A stretch of 64,000 nt of DNA from Pyxicephalus adspersus (Eukaryota; Chordata; Amphibia; Anura; Pyxicephalidae). The stretch covers positions 62,303,027 through 62,367,026 of the forward strand of contig NC_092861.1 in the NCBI RefSeq assembly GCF_032062135.1, read 5' to 3'. The number at the start of each line of letters is the position of its first letter. The first letter of the stretch is position 1. The position numbers were made by a program, and so were the translations under genes. The notes below the pieces were generated by a model. The model worked only from the letters and a program-made list of their open reading frames with translations. It did no database searches and had not been told where the DNA came from. Shown piece after piece: positions 47,943-61,188 of the stretch.

Positions 47943-49766
47943 TGATACGAAATCTAATACGTTTGCAAGGCAATACTGGCCAAAGTAATGTGTATATTGT
48001 TTCACTATCTAAAACAACAACAATGATTTTATTGGATATACAGAGTAATCAGTAATCGGCAGAAATGTTGAGACTGTTGTGGTCAATAGAGATTCTGCAG
48101 GTGCTAAGTAATTCCCTATCTTGATTCAGCAGGTCAACATGCAGAAAGCTGACCCAGGAAACGGTAATGGTGAACCAAGTAGTATCAGATCAAATATACA
48201 AATGTTTTGCCTGATAAAAAATGTAAACATGTCTGTATTTTAACAACATTTTATTTGCTGTTCTCATAACATATTTAGCTGTGTTCCACTTTAAATTGTA
48301 GTGACAGCCAAGACAAAGCATTTATCATTGAGACAACAATCATGAATCCTTTAAGTGGTGCTGGGACATCACACAGATATGACTTTTGCAGCACAAGAAC
48401 ATGACTACACTGAAGGACTTTTGGAGGTCTCACAGTGGAAAGCGAAGTCTTTTGCAGAGTAGTCCACCCTCAACTGAGAGGATATCTCATACCCGATTCA
48501 CAGCTTAAAGCTCAAATATGTTTGTTTTATTGGGTCCAATAAACACGAAAGTGTATATTTATAGCTGTTCACCGGCACAGAATGCCAATCTTTATTATCA
48601 ATATGAATGAGAAAACAATGAAACCACATATATTTGCATTCAGCATTTCACAAAGGTGTATAAGTTAATACATGACAAAACACACAAGGAATTGTCAAAC
48701 TCCAAATGCCCTCCCACTAAGCACTTAAAAGCCTTTGCTGAAGGATTTTCAGGCTGACCCTGGGACTCATCAGTAAAAATGACAAGATTTACTGACAACC
48801 TATAATATTATTCAGTTGGTGGCTTACAGATAGCTTACTGCAAGCGCAGATCTGAATTATTATAGCTGGCAAGAGCCATTTAGCTTGTGACAAAACCTGT
48901 CTTCATATTTGCATGTCATGATCTATAGAATTACTGATCACAGCCCTTTGTAATAACAGTTTATCTTCTACACTTCCCTGTACATTCCCAAAGGCATTTA
49001 AAACATATGATATCCTTCCACTCAGGCATATGTGTGTAATTTAAGATTATTTGGTTATCAGAGTTAATTTATTTTATTCTTAAGTATTTCTTTACACAGT
49101 TTAAAAAATGATTAATTTGCTAAGTAGATCTTAGGCGGTATATCGAAGAAATTTTTTCACGTGTCCTTATTTTCTAGAAGCAACTACACCACAATAGTAA
49201 ATAGTTTATTCAAAGACATACCTATAAAATAATTCTGATGATAGTTATCTTTACCTGCTGTCTGTGTCTAGCAAACTCCATCCATCAATCAGAAATCTTG
49301 TGCCAAAGTTTAAAGGATATCTGACACTCACAAGTGGTGGTTTCTTGATTTCAGTAGAAATGTTTTACTGAAGAGAGCAGAGTTCAGCGTGGGCGCAAGG
49401 AAGGGTATTAGATAAAATACCTTGAAAACCTATTATAGTGCTATTAGATGTCTTTTCTAGATTGCTGTATAATAATTGTGTAATATCAAAATATTCATTC
49501 TGCAACATGTTTATTATAGCTCACATGGCCTGTGAGGATTTCTCTACCAATGTGTTGGATATGGGTAATTACAGTTAATTATTAACCTGCATATAGGGAA
49601 ATCAAGAGTTATCAGTTAACCCCAGGGATCTACAATCAAGGGAAAAAACCTTATTTGGTTGCATTTGAAATATATTGGAAGCAGCAGCCAGTTGCCCTGC
49701 TATATTAGATAAGTGTGCTTATATCATTAGATAAAAATAAAGGAGTTTATTTTCTAAAGAAACATA
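47943..49766. other. Non-coding DNA with one candidate conserved block
   Basis: No exon or repeat recognised. The block at about 48700-48990 is listed separately. Confidence 0.5.
48700..48990. promoter_or_regulatory. Candidate conserved non-coding element with octamer-like word
   Basis: Balanced composition over about 290 bp, with CATATTTGCATGTCATGATC near 48910 (ATTTGCAT is the POU octamer), TAATTATT-like words and GACTCATCAG near 48766 (AP-1-like). No coding frame or repeat structure. Functional status is inferred only from composition and motifs. Confidence 0.22.
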
Positions 49767-49942
49767 GGGCCCTAATTTTTTCCTCTTCAAGCTCTGAACC
49801 TGGGTGATCCAGCAAACATGGAATGGATCTGAACAATGATTTAAAGTGTTTGCCAGAAAATAAAAAATTCATTCCAGGTTTGCTGAATCAAACAGGATGG
49901 TCTATAGTCTGAATTCTTGGAGAGCTTTAATAAATCATGCCG
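49767..49942. mobile_element. Palindromic GGCCCTGATTTAT MITE, copy C (shortened)
   Basis: GGGCCCTAATTTTT at the left, GAACCTGGGTGATCCAGCAA, CATGGAATGGATCTG, a centre with AAAGTGTTTGCC, CATTCCAGGTTTGCTGAATC, and GGAGAGCTTTAATAAATCAT at the right. The arms pair as in copy A, but the CTCTCCAAG arm segment on the left is eroded. Confidence 0.78.
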
Positions 49943-51201
49943 ATAGTCAGCTCACTTAGCAAAATTATTTATCCTCTCGAAATAGAATTTTAACTTAGTT
50001 AAATAATAAATGTGGTGACAATTCACTGTGCAAATAATACTCATTGACATATAAACAAACATACTTAAGACCTTTAGTAACTGAATCACAAAGTGTGGCT
50101 ACATACTTAAAGTTTACACATGTACAATATGTATTTTTTTTTGCTTTACAGAGTGTGCGTGTATGTTACTTATCTGGCAAATATCACACATTTATTCAAC
50201 TATACCTTATATACTCCTAATTATAAAAGACACAGAGGCTGTTGATTCATGGGTATCTGATTACTAAAGGGAATCAAGAAGAATGTATCTATTTTTTTGC
50301 CTTCCTCTTGACTAACTTCTTCCTATGAATCAACTGTTCATATAGGTTTATTTCCCTTGTGGTTTAACTTGGTGAACTTGTCTTTTTTCAGTCTGTCTAA
50401 CTATATAACAACCCTTAGATTGTTTTCTAACTGCACAATTTAAGACTGTGCAAAAACATTATCGAATGACAACAGAATTATATTGCTGTGAACAAACAGA
50501 GGAAATGTTGTATTCAACTTACTTACTGAACCCAACAAAAGTGAAAGCAGCTTTGTAGAACACGTTTGAGTTTGGTGGCCCATGCACACTTGTTTATTTG
50601 ACAGCTGAAAGACTGCCGGTCTAAAATCAGAAAATAAGGGTCAACCCTTTACCCCCACCCAAGGTGACACACCACAATAAAAACACATTTTCTAGTAGAA
50701 CTAGGAAGCATTAAACTTTTGCTAGGAATCTAATGCTGTCTAAGGCACTATGGTGTTTTTTCTCATATTTGCTAATAATTTGCCAACTAGACAAAGGCTA
50801 ATATCTGGTTTTAACAATTAACAGTATTATTTGTCAAGGTTGCCATGCAGTGTGATTATATCACGATGACCCTTTTTGGAACAATATCACTAACTTGAAA
50901 AGGCCCCTTATTTATTGATGTACATTATGTGTGTCCAAGGATGGGAACACTGACTAGAAAACCAGCAACTGTTGAAATGTTGGATTGCAAATTTTGGAAT
51001 TCACAGAAAAAAAATAGTATGCAAATGTGTTTTACTTTCTAAAAATATTATCTAATCCCTTATCTGTGATTGTCTGGAAACTGTATTTGGTCATCATCAT
51101 GTGCAGCTTATGTTATTAGCATTATATTTTTGTGAAAGAATAGCAATCGTTTAGTAACAGTTATAATGTCAAATTTTAAACTCTACTGGTTACCTGTTGC
51201 T

Positions 51202-51280
51202 ATTCCCATCTAATATATACCCCCACATATGTATATAATTGCTATTCCTATCTAATATTCCCATCTAATATATACCCCCA
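51202..51280. repeat. Local duplication, 55-bp period
   Basis: ATTCCCATCTAATATATACC followed by CCCA occurs at 51202-51225 and exactly at 51257-51280, with a partial third unit (ATTCCTATCTAATAT) between them. Confidence 0.9.
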
Positions 51281-54200
51281 AATAAGATGTCTCATGCTAA
51301 TCGATGATTCAAATATTTCCTAGCTGTGGCTCTGTGCAGTGTTGGCTTTGCTTAGTCTTTTACATACATCCCATGCAATGATTCTCCTATCCAGTAGTTT
51401 GCATTATCATTGTTTGTTTTAGGTGAAAACGATTCTATGGACTATTTACTAGTTCACTTTCCTAAAATGTTTTTTTATTTTCCTTTTATATAACGTTTAT
51501 GGGGCAAGTAACAAGCAAACCTCAGTGATAAGGATATACATTGAGTCTTGAGTGTCTAGGATCCAGAGGGCTACATAGGGATCTATATGAAAACTAACAC
51601 AGGCAATCACAGGATGTCTGCACTACACTTTCCTTTCTGTTTAGGTAGTGTTAGTTTTATGTTAAGGTTTTCAAGCAGTAAAATGAAAAATGACTTCATA
51701 ACTAGAATATTTGTTTAACTAGAACAATGAAAAGTTGAATAATGATTTTATTAAGAATGGAAAGCTGTTATAAAGTACATGAGTACTTTGGAAGCTGTGA
51801 TAATAAATACCAGTTGATATGTTCCACAATATACATGTTTAATTTCTAGTCTATTTATTCCAGTAAGGAAACATTAACTTTTTGAAGTTAATTCCTTACA
51901 GAGTTTTTGTTATCTATATTTCTCATTTCAGAAAAAAAAATCAACATTTGACCACTTGATTTAATTTTTAGAGCCTCTTGCCTGCTATATGTTATATGCT
52001 ATGAAATAACCTTTGGGGAGTGTAATGCTTCATGCTAGAATGAAAGTCTTCATGCTTGTAAGTTTTAAATGAAGGAACAAAGCCATAATTCACAGATCAC
52101 TAAACACCCACACAAAAATACATACACTACGTGGTCGTTTTTTCTCACTTGTGATTTTCTAATCAGCTTAGTCTGTTAATTATTTGATTAAAAAAATGAA
52201 GTGTTTCTTGCAAAATACTCAGAGAGAAAAATATACAAATGATCATATGATTCTATTTTTTTTCTCTTTGATTAGTATTTTCCATTAACTTTCGGTAAAG
52301 TGGTTCTCAGTACACACTGGACAACTTGAACAGTCAAATAATTCTAGAATATAAAGTCATCTAATTGGCCAAGAACTTTTGATTAAAGAACAATAGTTTT
52401 AAATGTGCAAAATAATGCCCAATGGTATACTAAAATGTGTAATCAAAATAGTTTCAAACTGCTGTAACAAAAAGCTGCTCTCTCCTTTAACATAAATCTC
52501 TTGCTATATACCATATAGTCCAATCAACATGACATAAAACTGCAAAGGATTAGAGGAATACTTTCTACAGCACACTAAAGCTTCTTTTTTTTCTTCAAGT
52601 TAAACAATGTATCTTATATTGAACAAATCCCTGTTTTAAAGCAGAATCAATTGAAAGAAAACATTTTATAATATAACTAAGGTCTTGGTGAATATGATAC
52701 TATAATACTGCACTAACAAACACCCTATTTTTACAAATGCAAACTTAAATTCTCATTTAAAATTAGATTGGTAATATTCCATTTGGTGATCGTAATTCAT
52801 GAATAGATCATTTCAATTTTACCTGTATACACAAAGGTGTCATCACATGCAGTCTGCACTAACTGATAAGCCCCATACAGACAGCCAGGGCGAATTGATG
52901 ATCATCATTAGGTGCCTGCTGTACTCACATTAGATTTTTACCTAACACAAGCATGACTGTTCCTCTTTCATGTACATGTACATTCAAAGTGAACACAACT
53001 TCAATTTACCTTTTCTTTTCATAGTTATTTGAACACCTTTTCTCCTATAAGCAGAGGATATGCAGACTAGACAGACAGCAAGTCAGGTTGGTGCTAGTAA
53101 TACCAGGAATTGTTTAGTATAAAAAGGGTAGGCACAAAACTAGTTGTTGGTGGGCACCAAATATTGTGTGCCTACAGGCTCTAGTGATCACAATGCAATC
53201 TTTAATACAGTGCTATTGGTTATAGGGAAATTTCTAGGTGGTAGTTTAATAATAACTAGAAGGCTGGAAGTCATTTATGTATAAAATAGCATAAATCTGA
53301 CCTACTTCTCCCAATGCAATGAATGATGTAAATCTCTTAACAATGCCTTAATGTAACATACGCTAATATAAAAAAGAAAGGAATGGGGAAACATTATGGA
53401 AAAGTGTAAAATGGGTACATAGACTGCACTAAGTATTGTACTACATAGAGTACTGTCAGAAAAAGGCTTTTATTTGCTGCTAAAAATCAAAAGCATTATT
53501 GCAAGCATTAAAAAGTAAAATAAAATAATGCATGCATTTATTAGGATAATTGGGTAAGAGTACCTAAATGTGATCATCCCTATCAACTTTTACTTTGAAG
53601 CACATAGAAATGAATAAGCAAGCAGAGCCTTGACAAGATTTGACAAAATGTTATGTTATTTATTATTGGATTGGTACAGTATGTATAAGGCTGGTACAGA
53701 GAAAAGCTACCATATAGGTGTAACTGCACACAATTTACTGCCATAGAAACATGGTGTTTAACCAAGTAAACCTAAGCAAAGAAAGGAAAGACAACCTTCA
53801 AGTATCCAGTACAACTTCTAAACATTCTATAACTTGCTGTTGCACACTTCTCACATTGTTACTGATTATAACCTTTTAAGGCAAAAATATGATCCCCTCA
53901 AAAATAAATTTACTTTATCACATTCGATCTATAGCAAATTTGTATCTGTATCTTATAGTACTAAAAACCGTATAACTGTAACCAACCTATTTGTGAATCA
54001 TTTTAAGATTTACATGGTGATCCCAAATTCCACTCTGTTTGCCAGTTAAGGTAAGTATTTTATTTTGGAACCAGAAAATCAAGAAAAAATTTAGAACCTC
54101 AGACAGGTTACTCTATTGCTGATTGTTTCTTTCTTGACCTGCTTTTACAGGCTACTTAAGGAACAAGAAGTAAGGTAAGTTTTTAACAGCAGGACAAAAT

Positions 54201-56587
54201 ATGAGAGGAGTGCTTGTCAAAGGCACAGAAAGACACAGACAGTAATTGAGTAACTTGACCAAGTTTCTAACCTTAACTTTTTCTTTTTTAACTAAATAAT
54301 CTCCCATCAGTTCATGTCCAGGTTGGAATTTATGGGAAATATCGAATGAAGAGGAGATCACAAATAAAACAAGAAACTTATCACTACCTTATTCTGTCCA
54401 AAACGTAAAACTTAACAAAAGTAAAAAAAGTTTTGGCTTTGTGTCAATGTAAAAATTTGAAACTTTATCTAAAAAAAAAAAGTTTTGAATATTATAGAGC
54501 TTCCATTAGACATTCATAACTCTTTGCTTTTTCAATTGGGGGGATTCCACTTTTCTTAAAATGCCAGGTCTGATATAATAATATTTTCTTTTTAGAATGC
54601 ACCACCAGCCAATAGCAGCAGAAAACCAATGTTCACATTAATTACCATTCATTGCTGCAGGCTCCATATAACATAAAATAAACTGGTGTCAATTATTCCT
54701 GCCTTGCGATTATATCAGAAAATAGTAGTAATAAGATAAACAATACTAGAGGGCATATAATAATATATACATTATAGGTATAACATACCCCAATAATATA
54801 CCCCAAGGAGAGTGTCAACAACATATCAAAACCTTCATCAACAAGAAAATGAAATGTTGCTTTAAAAATGTCACTGATGATTTCATAAAACATAGCTTCC
54901 ATCTTATTTTCAACCAATTGTATGTCAAACTAAATAAAGCTATTTGTAATAGTTTTTTTCTATTCATGCAATGTCCTTTAAAACATTATTTCACTGAATT
55001 AAAGGCTAAAGAAATACAAATTTATAATGGTACAGTTTCGTTATGACTGTTCGTTAAGTAGAATTAAAACCTAAATAGAGAATTATACTATACTGATGTA
55101 AGCCAGGGATAATTGATTTAATGTTTAGTGATAAAAAATTGAAGCTTGAAAGCTCATATCATAAAATTTACAGGCTCTTGAGGCAAAATGTAAATTATAA
55201 AAGTTCAGTTGTCAAGAGTACTTTGAAGCTCTTTTATGCATAAAACAGTAAAAAATGGTTACACATGAGAATATTTTTCTTTGTGTTTGACTCAAGATGA
55301 AATCTCATTACTGTACATTGTATAGTTATTTCATGGTGGCAAACAGGTTACAGGTAAGACCAGGCGTCCTCAGCTTCAGTCTTCACAGGTTACAAGCAGG
55401 GTGGATTTTGAGATATACATAAAGCTATATTCTGACTATTTGTAAACCATTTCCTTATTTTGTATTTTATAATAGTATTGAAAATATGTAAGGATTTGGC
55501 CCACAAAGAATGAAGTTGAAAAACACAAGCGCTGTCCAATAAAATTTCTAATTGGGGCTTATTAGGGTTTGAGATCATAGTTCTTATGAATCTTGTTTTA
55601 CTAGGCCAAAAGGAAGTGTTAAAATCAGAGTAGCAATCTGAATGAATAGATTTGCTTAATAATTGTCTTTCTTGTACAATGAATGACCAGATATTTAGTG
55701 GATCACCATCCCACTGAGAAACATGCACGCTCCACAACGGGCTCTCCCTGCAGTGGGAGTGGAGCCCTGCCTATGTCACAGGGAATCCTGAACCCTACCT
55801 CACTGAAAATGGGCGTTTCTCATGCCCAGAGCAGGCAAACATGCATTCACGCCGCCCAAACCCTGCTCCACTCACCTTAATTTGGCGGGATTTCTTTAAA
55901 GACAGTCTCTGACTGTCAATCCTAACAGACCCTGCTTGTGTGATGGAGGCAATGCAAATCTATTCATTTAGAATGCTACACTATATTATACCACTTTGAA
56001 GTACCTGTACTGGACTACATTTTCACATGTGTAAGTTGAGCATATAAAGAAAAACACCTATGTATGTAGATACTTAGTACTTATTGACATGAACAATAAT
56101 AGTCACAGTTCTGAATCCTTTCTGTTATTTTAGAGACACTGACAGCCTATTCATTGCTTCTATCCAATGGCTTTTCTTCAATACTAACAACATCACAAAA
56201 GTAAGTATATTATCGTTAATGTACATAAAATCAACCTTATACATATTTTATATAATCCAAAGATTTGAGATATATATTCATATATATATGAAATATGTAC
56301 GGAAAATATACCATTGTTGAACATATCACAAGTTATGTTATTTTTAATGTATCACTCATGCCTATGTAAATGCACTATTATATGCACCAATATGTCAGCA
56401 TTCATTTGTTAGTTTATTATTATTCAAAATTATAAAAACTACCTGCAGCTATGATAGAATTCTTCCTATCTCACATATGTATTGATATAAGATGTTTTTG
56501 ATACGTGATACTTTATATTCAGATGTTAAGATCTATCTTCCTTTGTATATTTGTTGCATGTATCTAAACCGCCCCAGTCCCTACAAA

Positions 56588-56623
56588 CCCCTGAAAAAGC
56601 CTTGTTAGGCGAAAAGCATTGAG
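56588..56623 (+). ncRNA. Hammerhead-ribozyme-like core, degenerate (copy 5)
   Basis: Core CTGAAAA (56591-56597; conserved G8 is A); extra A; stem II GCCT-TGTT-AGGC (56599-56610, four perfect pairs); GAAA (56611-56614) intact; minimal stem III AAGCAT with one mismatch; H17 = T; then GAG, partly paired with upstream CCC. Expected inactive. The surrounding sequence shows no clear element boundary. Confidence 0.42.
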
Positions 56624-57263
56624 CATATCAGACTGGCACGGTTATCGTTTGATTATTGATGTGTTAGTACAACTATGTCTAGCATGAATATCCCACCATA
56701 GTGGTTCATAGAGCATGAGACATCCTTTTCGTTGGGATGTTCTTGGAAATATTTTATCCAGCAGTATGCATGTTCCATAAGCAAGCAAGTTCTTGGTGAA
56801 AATGTAATGCAACTCTGGATGGAAATAAATGTTTTGACATTGCATATGCTTATTAAAATTTACCATGGCGAATGTGTGCCACAATCAAAGCTAAAGGAAA
56901 AGGACCTCCCTTCAGTCCTGAGTCCTCTAGGGAAACTCTTTTGTCTATCTCCTATACTACTTACTAGGTGCAGGCAAACATTGAACTGAAGACAGAGAAA
57001 GGGAGTACTGGTAAAATGAAAGATGATCTTGTCATACAGAGGGCCACGATGAGTGTAGAGGGACAATGCAGAGACCAGATGGGGCACAATGCTCCATATG
57101 AAAAGCCAAATGACTGGCTTCAGTAAATCAAAAACTAGTAGTAAGTAAGTAAAGTAATTCCAATAAGGTATGCCTTTGAGGATGTCCAAGGAGGGAGACC
57201 TCATGCTTGAGTAGGAGTAGATAGAGCTTTGCTGACTTGCATTCCAGGGTCAAGCTGAGTTTA

Positions 57264-57453
57264 AGGCCTTGATTTATGAAAGCTCTCCAAAGCTGGAGAG
57301 AATACAATTTCAGAAGTGAAGCTGGGTGATCCAGCAAGCCTGGAATTGATCTGGTCCAGGATTAAAAACATTTTGCTAGCAAATAGAAAATGATTTTAGG
57401 AAATCCATTCCATGTTTTCTGGATCACCCAGAGAGCCTTAATAAATCAGGTCC
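57264..57453. mobile_element. Palindromic GGCCCTGATTTAT MITE, copy D
   Basis: GGCCTTGATTTATGAAAGCT, CTCCAAAGCTGGAGAG, GCTGGGTGATCCAGCAAGCC, GGAATTGATCTGGTCCAGGA, a centre TGCTAGCAAATAG, CATTCCATGTTTTCTGGATC, and GAGCCTTAATAAATCAGG. It has the clearest left arm of the five copies. The right arm lacks the CACTTTCATCAGTG segment, a small deletion. Confidence 0.82.
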
Positions 57454-59003
57454 AAAGAGTCAAGTGTTGGGATTTGAACAGCTTTCAAATCAACAACTCA
57501 AGCTCATGCATTTAACTGGCAATATCACATGGCCTGGTATAGAGCTAGAATATGCACAAGGCCCAACAGAGGGGTTGCTGACATACTTGTAAGAAAACAG
57601 GGGTAGGGCAAACAGAGCCAATCACCGCTTCCACAGATGACCAGTCTTGCAATCCAAAGCAGACAAAGGTAAAGTGGATGGACTCTCAAATGTACTGCAT
57701 GGTTCCATGTGGCTTGAATAAGAATCAAGTAGTTCACCAGACCTTGTCAGTTTTGTGGAGACTGGATTTTGAAAAACTGCTGTGTAACTGGGTTCCACTC
57801 AAAGAAGATGGCCATGGTTTTGTGTTCCATGAGTCCTGGTGAGGCCAAAGTAGGAGGAGAGCTATGATTTTAAGCTGTGCTCTTGGCACCGTATCATCCC
57901 GTAGTGTCAACTCTGTGGAAAACATGGACCACCAAGTGTCCTGCATCCCACTCACTCTCTGAGATAAGATGCCTTTCTTACACCTTGGCATAGCTGTTCA
58001 ACAGGATTCAGTTGCCCCGTAATAAAATTTCCTGAGGAATTAGCGGGGGCCACACTGAAAAAGCATGCTCACACCATCATGTCCAGTTCACGCCTCCAAA
58101 ATTAAAGGTTTTAACAAGAATGAGGAAAAAAAGAGAGAGTAAAGCAATTACTTTATTTTATGCAAAAGCAGATTTTTTTTAGACCTGCTTACCCAATGAA
58201 ACCTCATGTAGTCATAAGATAATTGTCCTCATGTAAAAAGGTTGGGGTAATAAAATAACTTTAGACTCTTGAGAAGTTAGCTTTTATGTTGAGTTGTTAT
58301 GTGGAATGTTCTTTTGTAACTAAACACAATAAGAATGACAATTCATGATGTATTATTGCAATTCTAGGATACACAGCACACTGTTATTTTTGAGTAAAAG
58401 ACATATTATAAATTTCATAGTACAGTGCATTACCATTTGTTCCAGACTGTACTGCATTACTACCTTTGATGAAACTTAATGGATGTATATTTTACTGGAA
58501 GACTACTTTTTACAGCTTCTAATATTTTAGAGTACTTGAAAGATTGTCACTAACTGAAACTCTATTTGATCCTCAGCAATAGCCGTTTAACATAATGAAC
58601 ATCATAATTCTCTAAAAGTCTGTAGGCTATTAGGCAGAAAAGAAATAACTTGTTCCTAGGTCGAAATCTTTACAAAGTTCAGTAGGTGAAAATAAAAATT
58701 ATATTTATATACACAGATTAAATGATTAAAATCTAAAGACCTTTCTTTGTTACACAAGACAATGTTGGATGATAATGTATACATCATACAAGGCATTGTA
58801 TTTTTTTATTACAGTGTTTACTATTTTGTTTTATGTTTACATTTTTGTACTAATAAACTAAAATCAAAAGTATTTAATACGTGTAAAAGTCTATAAAACA
58901 ACAGGGTAGAAAATTAAAGATAAAATAGGTTTTGCATTATAGGTGTATATTTTCTTTGTTATTGATATTGCCAAAAAGCAAATTTTCTTTATTCTGATAT
59001 TTT
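57454..59003. other. Non-coding DNA, nothing recognised
   Basis: Less AT-rich from 57500 to 58090, AT-rich afterwards. No transposon ends or coding features that I can support. Confidence 0.5.
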
Positions 59004-59090
59004 TTATAATTATTATAATTGGCTTATTTATAAAACATCAATACATTGCACAGTGATGTATAATAAATAAGGGCTGCGGTTGACAAACCT
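59004..59090 (-). mobile_element. Diverged SINE/LINE tail fragment
   Basis: TTATTTATAAAACATCAATA, CATTGCACAGTGATGTATAA and TAAATAAGGGCTGCGGTTGA align with the tail at 11205-11260 with many substitutions. It is the oldest-looking of the four tail copies. Confidence 0.6.
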
Positions 59091-59657
59091 GCATACACAG
59101 GAAGTGAAAACTATGACGCAGGAAGTGCCCAATCAAGATAACAATCTTAGAGTTAGGGAAGCATAATATACAATCGGTAGAATGGAACTGTGGATAACTA
59201 GCTTTGGTAAGAGAAGGATAAAGACATGTAGGAAAGTTTTAGGAGGTAGGTTTTGAGACCTTGCTGCAATATGGTAAAGGTCGGAGGAAGCCTAATAAGA
59301 TGAGAGAAGGGTTCTCTTCAGTTTCCCAGAATGTCAAGGAAGACTTGGACATGTAGACGACATTACTCAATCAAATTTACCATAATGCAATTTACCATAA
59401 TGGAATTGAAATTGAAAGAGTTACTGACCCTCCAGAGTTAATGTTGAAACCAAACTGGATATATGTTACTATAATGTATGTGAAATAATTATGTATGAAA
59501 ATGGATTTAAAGCAATACATAATTAATGATTTTACCTAAAAATCAGTAAGCCTAAACCTCTTTTTTTCACCTTTTTCATTAAATTTACCATAATGGAAAA
59601 TTTAGTGGAAGTGATAAAATTCATAAATCCAAGCCATTGATAAAAATGCATTTTTCA

Positions 59658-60343
59658 CACTCGGAGAGACAGGATCACTAGGGGGCGCTATGGTTTGCAC
59701 AGAGTCAAAGCAGTAGCCAGGTTTTCTTCAGAGCCTCTGATGCTGAGGCTGTTGCGCTGCTGGTTACTGCCAGGTTGTGGTCCTTGGGCACACCAAGGTG
59801 GGCAAAGCACTGTACCAAATCACAATGCAGAAGGATAGTCAAGGAAAGCCGGGGCCGAGACAGGCAGCAAGCAAGAGAGGTCAGGCCACACGCCAGAGGT
59901 CAATAGCCAGGGATCCTGGAGACAGACTACAGTGACACAGGCCACTGCGGGCACAGGGAACACAGGAGACACTGGATGCAATAGGAAGTACAGGTGATGC
60001 AAGGTTATCCACAGGAAGTTGGCTGGGAACCAACAAACTGCACAATGTATGATTAACACAGGAGCTGGACACAGGAAACATTGGATTAAGCAGCAGGTGT
60101 ACAGGAACTAGATCAAAGAACTTGGGAGCTCAAGACACTAGTAAAGACTTGTTGCACGAACAAAAAATACAGTTTGTGAGCTAGCTAAATAGCCAGGGCT
60201 GATCGAGAGGCTATTTCCTGATTGGCCAGCAGATTGGACGGAGTTGATAAAGCTTGGAAACAGAGGCACGCTCAGCATCAGAACTGCAATCATGCGCAGG
60301 AGAGGGAAGCCTGCACTTTAGTGAGGAACAGGTAAGTGTGACA
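59658..60343. repeat. Unclassified dispersed repeat, copy 2 (longer)
   Basis: About 685 bp, GC-richer than its surroundings. It shares the 59690-60080 segment colinearly with 18978-19260. Extreme ends form a short inverted pair, TCACACT and AGTGTGA. On the minus strand it would begin TGTCACACTTACCTG. It holds a bipartite interior: a CAGG/ACAGG-rich purine part (59830-60120) and a part with TCCTGATTGGCC (60217-60228). Either an LTR or a non-autonomous DNA element would fit; a second full copy is needed to decide. The minus-strand frames of 66-79 codons are not considered genes. Confidence 0.6.
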
Positions 60344-61188
60344 GAATTAATAATTATTTTTTTTCCAATTTTTTTATAAAATATGGAATGGTGAAAAAAA
60401 AGTGTGCATGTAAAGCTCATGACCTCTTTACAAAAAAATGAAGCATATAGATTAGATTTGACTTTAATATGACTTTTGCATCAAGACAGTGATTCGGAAT
60501 TTACAAAGGCAGATACTGCCAGATGACTAGTAATCTAAGAAAGAGGTCACAATTTAAGCCCTCGTATTTCACCTTCTATGGATGTCCTTTAAACTTGCCA
60601 TAAGCCTAAAATAGTAATCTCTAAAAGAACTCTACAATAATAACTGCATTGGCATATATACATAAATTTAAACAGCGAGAGAAAGCCAGAAACCATTAAC
60701 AAAGTCATAGGAAACAATTTCGGTCAACAACCCAGGGGAATAGTCAACCAAAGATGCCTGATGAGATTTGCAGTTATGACAATTGTTGTGCTATCTGAAT
60801 GAAACCTGCTTTGGCTCTTTTCGAGTCTATCTTCTCCAGTCTTGCAGCTTTGGTAAGTAGGATACCATCTCTCCATGAAAGGTCCATTTTAAGATCATGA
60901 TTTACAATGTTTACAAAAACCTGACAAGAATCTGACAGTAAAAATCATATCCATTTTGCCCCTGCTGCATTGTGTCCCTGTCACCTTTTTTACAATCCTG
61001 TAGAGAATAACATATTATTAGTATTTTTGTCTAACCATAAAATAGTTCATAATTGAGTTTCCCTACATAATTCAATCACTTAAGGAACCCAGTTAACCTA
61101 ACTGGTACAACATTGGATTTTTAAGTAAAGTGTACACCTGAACGGAGCCCATACAAACACAGGGTCATCCAAATTGAACGCACTTTAT
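60344..61188. other. Non-coding DNA, nothing recognised
   Basis: AT-rich and unique-looking. A short T-rich tract borders the repeat at 60355-60375. Confidence 0.5.

Larger units (their letters stand above)
49943..57263. other. Long mostly unique non-coding stretch
   Basis: About 7.3 kb with no recognised gene. It includes a 24-bp duplication at 51202-51280, a hammerhead-like core at 56588-56623 and a GC-richer block at 55700-55930. The latter contains inverted CCCACTGAGAAAC-like and GTTTCTC words and may be an unclassified repeat. Frames of 85-115 codons at 55.4-57.2 kb match nothing I know. Confidence 0.5.

Noticed and set aside
59820..60081. Two overlapping minus-strand frames, leucine/valine/cysteine-rich and secretory-looking
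   Set aside because: They lie within the repeat also found at 19 kb, where the corresponding frame is different; hydrophobicity follows from CAGG/CTGT-rich sequence.
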